A stretch of 64,000 bases of DNA, taken from Amycolatopsis acididurans. GTDB taxonomy: Bacteria; Actinomycetota; Actinomycetes; Mycobacteriales; Pseudonocardiaceae. Shown piece after piece: positions 59,388-64,000 of the stretch. Both the position numbers and the translations under genes were made by a program. The DNA lies in assembly GCF_012328925.1 (NCBI RefSeq), contig NZ_JAAXLS010000004.1:124001-188000 (forward strand), in the 5' to 3' direction. The notes beneath the pieces were generated by a model. The model saw nothing but the letters and a program-made list of their open reading frames with translations. It was not told the origin of the DNA and did not search any database. How positions within the stretch are numbered: the first letter of the stretch is position 1; each line of letters starts with the position of its first letter.

Positions 59388-60486
59388 TGCAGTAGGTCTC
59401 CAGCGGTTCTATGCCGTTGAACGACACCGAGGAGTAGCTGGCCGTATAGGCGCCGGTGTCGAGGATGTCGAGGCGGTCGCCCGCGCGTAGCGCCAGCGGC
59501 AGCTCGTACGGCGTTCGTTGGTACAGCACGTCGTCACCATCGCACGTCGGTCCGGCGATGACGACAGGCCCCCTTGGTCCTTCGCACGGCTCGAACCGGT
59601 AGGGGATCGCCTCGTTCTCGGTCTCGGCCAGCCCGTTGTAGCGGCCGATGTCCAGGTACACCCAGCGGTGCCCGTCCCGGTTCGCGACGAGTACCACCTC
59701 GGTGCGGATGAGCCCGGCCTCGGCCACGACGGCGCGCCCGGGTTCGAGCACGATCTCCGGCGTGTGCGGGAAATGCGCCCGCAGGCACGCCCGGATCGCC
59801 GACGCGTAGGCCTGCGGCGTGGGTACGGGGGAGCGGTAGGTGATCCCGAACCCGCCGCCGATGTTGAGCCGGCGCAGGCCGTCCACCTCGGCGAACACCT
59901 TGGCGGCGGCCGCGATTCCGTTGTCCCACGCGGAAGGATCGGCCTGCTGCGAACCCGGGTGGAAGGCCACGCCCGCCGCGTCGAGGCCGAGACTGGCCGC
60001 GCGGCGCAGCAACGGCGCCGCTTCGGCGGGATCGCAGCCGAACTTGCGGCCGAACGGGGTCGCCGAGGCGGGCGCGTCCACCAGCATCCGCACCGTCACC
60101 GACGCGCCCGGCGCGAGTTCGGCGAGGTGCTCGATGTCGGATTCGGCGTCGGTGGTGAACTCCCGCACGCCACGGGAGAACGCGTAGGCGATGTCGGCCG
60201 GTTTCTTGATCGTGTTGCCGTAGGACAGCGTCTCGGGCGCCGCCCCCTGAGCCAGGCACGTGTCGATCTCGCCGGGGCTCGCGACGTCGAAGCCGCCGCC
60301 CGCGGCCAGCACCGCGCGGAGCACGGCCGGCTCCGGATTGGCCTTCACCGCGTAGCGCAGCCGCGGGTGCGGGAACCCGGCGATGAGTTCCCGCACCCGC
60401 GCCGCGACCACCGAGGTGTCGATGACCAGGCAGGGCGTCCGGGGCTGGTGCTCGCCGAGGAAACGGCGGATCCGGTCGTGACTCAC
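59380..60486 (-). CDS. PLP-dependent ornithine/lysine-type decarboxylase (alanine racemase fold)
   Basis: The 368-residue fold III decarboxylase has the PLP lysine K48 in RYAVKANPEP, LNIGGGFG, LEPGRAVVAEAG and active-site Cys in GPTCDGDDVL. It most resembles ornithine decarboxylase, making putrescine. Lysine or another basic amino acid cannot be ruled out. Its stop overlaps the fusion gene start, and its own ATG overlaps the symporter stop (ATGA), so the order is transporter, decarboxylase, AdoMetDC-SpdS. Confidence 0.85.
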   Translation of the reverse strand: MSHDRIRRFLGEHQPRTPCLVIDTSVVAARVRELIAGFPHPRLRYAVKANPEPAVLRAVLAAGGGFDVASPGEIDTCLAQGAAPETLSYGNTIKKPADIAYAFSRGVREFTTDAESDIEHLAELAPGASVTVRMLVDAPASATPFGRKFGCDPAEAAPLLRRAASLGLDAAGVAFHPGSQQADPSAWDNGIAAAAKVFAEVDGLRRLNIGGGFGITYRSPVPTPQAYASAIRACLRAHFPHTPEIVLEPGRAVVAEAGLIRTEVVLVANRDGHRWVYLDIGRYNGLAETENEAIPYRFEPCEGPRGPVVIAGPTCDGDDVLYQRTPYELPLALRAGDRLDILDTGAYTASYSSVSFNGIEPLETYCID

Positions 60487-62093
60487 GCCTTCTGGTTACC
60501 AGGCACGATCCCGGTCAGCGCGCGGACCTCCATCTCGGCGTACTTGCGCGGGTCCGCCTTGTCCTTGCCGAGCATGGTGCCGACGAAGCCGCACAGGAAC
60601 GAGAACGGGATCGACACCAGGCCGGGGTTGGTCAGCGGGAACCAGTGGAAGTCCACGCCCTTGATGATCGAGTTCGACGCGCCGGACACGACCGGGGAGA
60701 AGAGCACCAGCAGCACCGAGCAGGCCAGGCCGCCGTAGATGCCCCACAGCGTGCCGGTGGTGTTGAACTTCTTCCAGAACAACGAGTACAGCAGCGTGGA
60801 CAGGTTCGCCGAGGCGGCGACCGCGAACGCGAGCGCCACCAGGAACGCCACGTTCTGCCCGTTGGCGAGGATGCCACCGAGGATCGCGGCCACGCCGATG
60901 CCCAGCGCCGTGCGGCGGGCCACCCGCACCTCGTCGGCCGGATCGGCCTGGCCCTTCTTGAAGATGTTGGCGTACACGTCGTGCGCGAACGAGGCCGACG
61001 CGGTGATCGTCAGCCCGGCGACCACGGCGAGGATCGTCGCGAACGCGACGGCCGCGACCAGGCCGAGCAGCACCGTGCCGCCGATGTGCAGCGCGAGCAG
61101 CGGCGCCGCCGAGTTCTCGCCGCCGGGCGCGGCCTTGATCTCGCTGGTGCCCACCAGCGCGGTCGCGCCGAAGCCGATCACCAGGGTGCACAGGTAGAAG
61201 ACGAACACGCAGGCCGTCGCCCAGACCACCGAACGGCGGGCTTCCTGCGAGTTGGGCACGGTGTAGAAGCGCATCAGCACGTGCGGCAGACCGGCGGTAC
61301 CGAGGATCAGGGCGACCGCCAGGGAGATGAAGTCGAGTTTGGTGACCCCGCTCTTGCCGTACTGCGCGCCCGGTTCGAGGAGTTTGTGCCCGAGTGGGCT
61401 GCGGTAGGCGGCCGAGTCGAGCAGGTTGGAGATGCTGAAGCCGAATTTACCGAAAAGGAACACGGTCATCAGCACGACGCTGCCGATCAGGATCGTGGCC
61501 TTGATGATCTGCACCCACGTGGTGCCCTTCATGCCGCCGACCAGCACGTAGAAGATCATGACGAGGCCGACGACCGCGATCACCAGCGACTGGCCCCACC
61601 TGCTGTGCACGTTGAGCAGCAGCGCGATCAGCGCGCCCGCGCCCGCCATCTGCGCCAGCATGTAGAACAGCGAGATCACGAGCGTGGAGGTGGCCGCCGC
61701 GGCGCGCACCGGACGCTGCCGCATGCGGAAGCTCAGCACGTCGCCCATCGTGAACCGGCCGGTGTTGCGCAGCAGTTCCGCGACCAGCAGCAGATCCACC
61801 AGCCAGGCGACGAGGAATCCGATGGAGTAAAGGAATCCGTCATAACCGTTGATGGCGATCGCGCCGGCGATTCCGAGAAACGACGCGGCCGAGAGGAAGT
61901 CGCCGGAAAGCGCTATCCCGTTCTGCCGCCCGTTGAACGCGCTGCCGCCGGCGTAGTAGTCCGACCGGGACGATTTGCCGCTGCTGACCCGGTAGACGAC
62001 GTACAAGGTGATCGCGACGAAGATCACGAAAACCGCGGTGTTGAGCACCGGGTTGATTTCGGAGTTCTCGCTGGCAGCGAGGAAGTTGACCAT
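60483..62093 (-). CDS. Sodium/solute symporter, ActP-like (SLC5 family)
   Basis: The 536-residue protein has about thirteen membrane helices and the sodium-symporter pattern (SDYYAGGSAFNGRQNGIALSG...), with ISLFYMLAQMAGAGALI and YVLVGGMKGTTW. ActP-type members import acetate, propionate or similar. It is preceded by a DUF485 gene, the usual ActP partner, and followed by polyamine genes, which is unusual. Confidence 0.85.
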   Translation of the reverse strand: MVNFLAASENSEINPVLNTAVFVIFVAITLYVVYRVSSGKSSRSDYYAGGSAFNGRQNGIALSGDFLSAASFLGIAGAIAINGYDGFLYSIGFLVAWLVDLLLVAELLRNTGRFTMGDVLSFRMRQRPVRAAAATSTLVISLFYMLAQMAGAGALIALLLNVHSRWGQSLVIAVVGLVMIFYVLVGGMKGTTWVQIIKATILIGSVVLMTVFLFGKFGFSISNLLDSAAYRSPLGHKLLEPGAQYGKSGVTKLDFISLAVALILGTAGLPHVLMRFYTVPNSQEARRSVVWATACVFVFYLCTLVIGFGATALVGTSEIKAAPGGENSAAPLLALHIGGTVLLGLVAAVAFATILAVVAGLTITASASFAHDVYANIFKKGQADPADEVRVARRTALGIGVAAILGGILANGQNVAFLVALAFAVAASANLSTLLYSLFWKKFNTTGTLWGIYGGLACSVLLVLFSPVVSGASNSIIKGVDFHWFPLTNPGLVSIPFSFLCGFVGTMLGKDKADPRKYAEMEVRALTGIVPGNQKA

Positions 62094-62097
62094 GATG

Positions 62098-62529
62098 CTA
62101 CTGGACTCCTGCCTGGCGCCGCACCTGCTCGACCTGGGGGTCGACACGACGCTTGGCGTAGCGCAGGTAAGCGATCGTGATGGCGGCGGTGGAAACGAAC
62201 TGGAGAATGCCCATGATGATCGCGACGTTCACCGACCCGATGACCCGGACGCTCATGAAAGCCGGCGCGTAGGCGGCCAGCAGAACATAAACCAGGTACC
62301 AGGCGATGAAAAGCACGGTCATGGGAAAAGCGAAACGGCGGAACCGTCCGCGCAGTTCGCCGAATTCGGCGCTGCGCTGGATGGCGAGGTAGTCCGGTCC
62401 GGTGGGCTGGGCCTGCTCGGAAGCCTCGTCCCCGGTCGAGAACAGAGCCGGCATCTGGCCGGTCTCCTCTGCGGGGTTCCGCGTCTCTGCGGGGTTCCGC
62501 GTCGCGGAGGACTGCTCGACGCGCTGCAT
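62098..62529 (-). CDS. DUF485 membrane protein
   Basis: The 143-residue protein has a polar N-terminal tail with a direct repeat (TRNPAE-TRNPAE, from the duplicated GCGGGGTTCCGCGTC around 62475-62504) and two membrane helices (FPMTVLFIAWYLVYVLLAAY and VNVAIIMGILQFVSTAAITI). DUF485 proteins accompany ActP-type symporters. The ATG follows GGGAGG, and the symporter gene starts four bases after its stop. Confidence 0.85.
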   Translation of the reverse strand: MQRVEQSSATRNPAETRNPAEETGQMPALFSTGDEASEQAQPTGPDYLAIQRSAEFGELRGRFRRFAFPMTVLFIAWYLVYVLLAAYAPAFMSVRVIGSVNVAIIMGILQFVSTAAITIAYLRYAKRRVDPQVEQVRRQAGVQ

Positions 62530-63376
62530 TGGTGCCTCCCGTGTGGCTGGGGACCTTCGGGGCGCACATGCTAGCCACGGCGGGCAAAGCTCTACAGAGC
62601 AGCCCACCAGCGCTGCGTGAGCGTCGACAGTCTGGCTAGCAATGGCAATGCGCCGAACGGGGGATCGAGGATCGAGGAATGCCGAGAATTGGTGACTCCC
62701 CGTAATATGCCCCGTGAAATTGATAACCGGAAAAGCCTAACGGTGCTTATTCGCATATTCGGAGCGTAAGCCGGAAAAGTGCTGGCGAATAAGGGCAATT
62801 CGTCAGAATTGGACGCCTTATCCCTGATTGTAAAAGCCACGAGATCGGGCGTTATTCTTCTGTAACCCCCACTTGGGACAGTACCGTCCGTAGAAGTTTG
62901 CCCGCGGGCGCCAGGTGCTCCTGGGCTGAGTGGGTGACAGTGAAGGGAGGTGCCCCAACCAGGTCAGTAACCGAATCGGATGATCTTGGCCGTCAGCCGC
63001 CCGTGTGCGCGTTAACCCCCTATTACGGCGGGTATTTCCGCAGGTCAACCTCGATTTATCGGGCAGGGTCGAGATCAGCCTGATTGGTGTACGCTTCCTT
63101 GGCCACGTTGACTCACGGTGATCGAAGGTCACGGATCTTGTCCGGAACATGCTGCACAACGCATGATGCACGGACGAATGAGGCGGCGTGGCCGTGGACA
63201 GCCGGGCCTGGTGGGGCCGGGACCACCCGAACGGACAGCGCAGCGGTACCACCGGTGACGAGGAGAACCATGCGGTCGACGCGGAGCAGAGCCGAGTTGC
63301 GCAGGGCTGTCGCCAGGTGGCCGCTGCGCACGAACCGTGGACGCGCACACGTAACGCCGGACAGGGAGTCACTTTC
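62530..63376. other. Long intergenic region with a 9-bp inverted repeat
   Basis: About 850 bases between the divergent DUF485 operon and the sensor kinase have no gene I can support. The first part (62650-62850) is markedly AT-richer. CTTATTCGC at 62746-62754 and GCGAATAAG at 62785-62793 form a 9-bp inverted repeat with a 30-base loop. CCGGAAAAG occurs twice (62728 and 62771). Promoters for both directions presumably lie here. Confidence 0.5.
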
Positions 63377-64000
63377 GTGACTGTTGCAGGACAGGGCCAA
63401 GTGCCTGTTGGACAGCTCTTAGGCCAGCAGCCGCGTCGGCCGTCGAAGTGGCGCGGCCTCGCGGACTGGCGCGACTGGAAGATCTCGGTCAAGCTGGCCG
63501 CGGTCACGCTGGTGCCGATCATCATCGCGCTCGTGCTCGGCGGCATCACGATCAGCAACCAGGTCAGCCGATCCGGCAACTACGAGCGGATCGACCGGCT
63601 GGTCAAGCTCAGCACGGACGTGCGCTCGCTCGTCGACGCGTTGCAGCAGGAGCGCATCGGCACCACCGCCCTGCTCACCCAGGGCACCGTCGGCAGCTCG
63701 CCCCAGCTGGACGCGGCGCGCGCCGCCACCGACAAGGCACTGCAGCCGATCGCGGCCGACACCTCCCGCGTCACCCAGCTCGACACCGCCGCCAGCGCGC
63801 CGGGCACGGCCGCCAACAACGCGCTCGCGCGCCTCGGCCAGGTCCGCCAGCAGGTCGCAGGCGGTCGCCTCGACTCGCTGCAGGCGCTGGACGCCTACTC
63901 GGCGATGACCGGTCCGCTGCTCACCCTCGACACCTCGCTCGTGGCGGGCGTCAGCGACGACGCGCTGTCCGGCACGGCGAACGCGCTGCACGACCTGCTC
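63377..64000 (+). CDS. Nitrate/nitrite-sensing-type histidine kinase, N-terminal part (conservon CvnA-like)
   Basis: Only the first 208 residues are in the window. After a 30-residue start there is a membrane helix (KLAAVTLVPIIIALVLGG) and then an extracellular NIT-like helical domain (STDVRSLVDALQQERIGTTALL). Full-length proteins of this type continue with a second helix, HAMP and a histidine kinase ATPase domain. In actinomycetes they usually lead a conservon (kinase, roadblock, DUF742, small GTPase). The GTG at 63377 follows GGGAG; an upstream in-frame reading is open for about 190 bases but lacks a better start. Confidence 0.78.
   Translation, partial: MTVAGQGQVPVGQLLGQQPRRPSKWRGLADWRDWKISVKLAAVTLVPIIIALVLGGITISNQVSRSGNYERIDRLVKLSTDVRSLVDALQQERIGTTALLTQGTVGSSPQLDAARAATDKALQPIAADTSRVTQLDTAASAPGTAANNALARLGQVRQQVAGGRLDSLQALDAYSAMTGPLLTLDTSLVAGVSDDALSGTANALHDLL

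Noticed and set aside
63084-63380. 98-codon ORF before the sensor kinase
   Set aside because: It lacks a ribosome site, has Arg/Thr-biased composition and overlaps the likely promoter region.
1-64000. tRNA, rRNA, insertion sequence, integrase or prophage
   Set aside because: I saw no transposase, integrase, terminal repeats or tRNA cloverleaf; the base composition is even apart from short intergenic gaps.

Overview
The window is GC-rich, densely packed actinomycete DNA. Mycofactocin genes, an F420-type LLM oxidoreductase, UdgX, an XRE/DUF397 regulator pair, DasR-like boxes before a chitinase, a conservon-type sensor kinase and many leaderless starts together suggest a filamentous member of the Pseudonocardiaceae, most likely Amycolatopsis or a close relative. 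That placement is inference; no rRNA gene is present. I found no tRNA, rRNA, insertion sequence, prophage or CRISPR array, and the region reads as chromosomal backbone with several accessory modules.

0-8.1 kb: the end of a mycofactocin locus (SDR dehydrogenase, mftF, mftE), followed by an NDMA-type, mycofactocin-dependent alcohol dehydrogenase, a two-subunit Tat-exported molybdenum oxidoreductase and a PucR-type regulator. This may be an alcohol-to-aldehyde-to-acid module. 8.1-17.2 kb: a cold-shock protein, a zinc alcohol dehydrogenase, an SRPBCC protein, UdgX, a MarR-glycosyltransferase-DUF2332 operon, a SnoaL-VOC fusion with an LLM oxidoreductase, a hemerythrin, and folD under a ZTP riboswitch. 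17.1-22.6 kb: a tight minus-strand operon of ATP-grasp ligase, CocE-type hydrolase, HSL-type hydrolase and divergent P450, with no function I can name.

22.7-28.7 kb: a LigD-like protein whose ligase active site is degenerate, a FAD-Rieske oxidoreductase beside a haem-oxygenase-like diiron protein, a CDGSH protein, a methyltransferase, topoisomerase IB and a STAS protein. 28.8-35.9 kb: a TetR regulator, housekeeping enzymes (glycerate kinase, a GCS2-like ligase, an acyltransferase) and RNase AS. 36-39 kb: two opposed arrays of a 22-bp repeat, then DAHP synthase preceded by a leaderless ORF encoding an aromatic-rich peptide (Tyr-Phe-Trp-Phe), a probable attenuator, followed by phosphofructokinase.

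39-49.6 kb: truncated haemoglobin and HxlR around a perfect palindrome, a secreted chitinase behind two DasR-like boxes, pyruvate kinase, a TesB thioesterase, an XRE/DUF397 pair and a large LuxR-type ATPase regulator. 49.6-58.2 kb: gabD2, a TetR/acyl-CoA dehydrogenase/CoA-transferase module, a lytic transglycosylase and small membrane proteins. 58.2-64 kb: a minus-strand operon of DUF485 protein, ActP-like symporter, ornithine-type decarboxylase and an AdoMet decarboxylase-spermidine synthase fusion, then the start of a nitrate-sensing histidine kinase cut by the window edge.

The observations most worth following are the aromatic leader peptide, the inverted 22-bp repeat arrays, the ATP-grasp/hydrolase/P450 operon, the degenerate LigD-like protein and the polyamine operon with its transporter.
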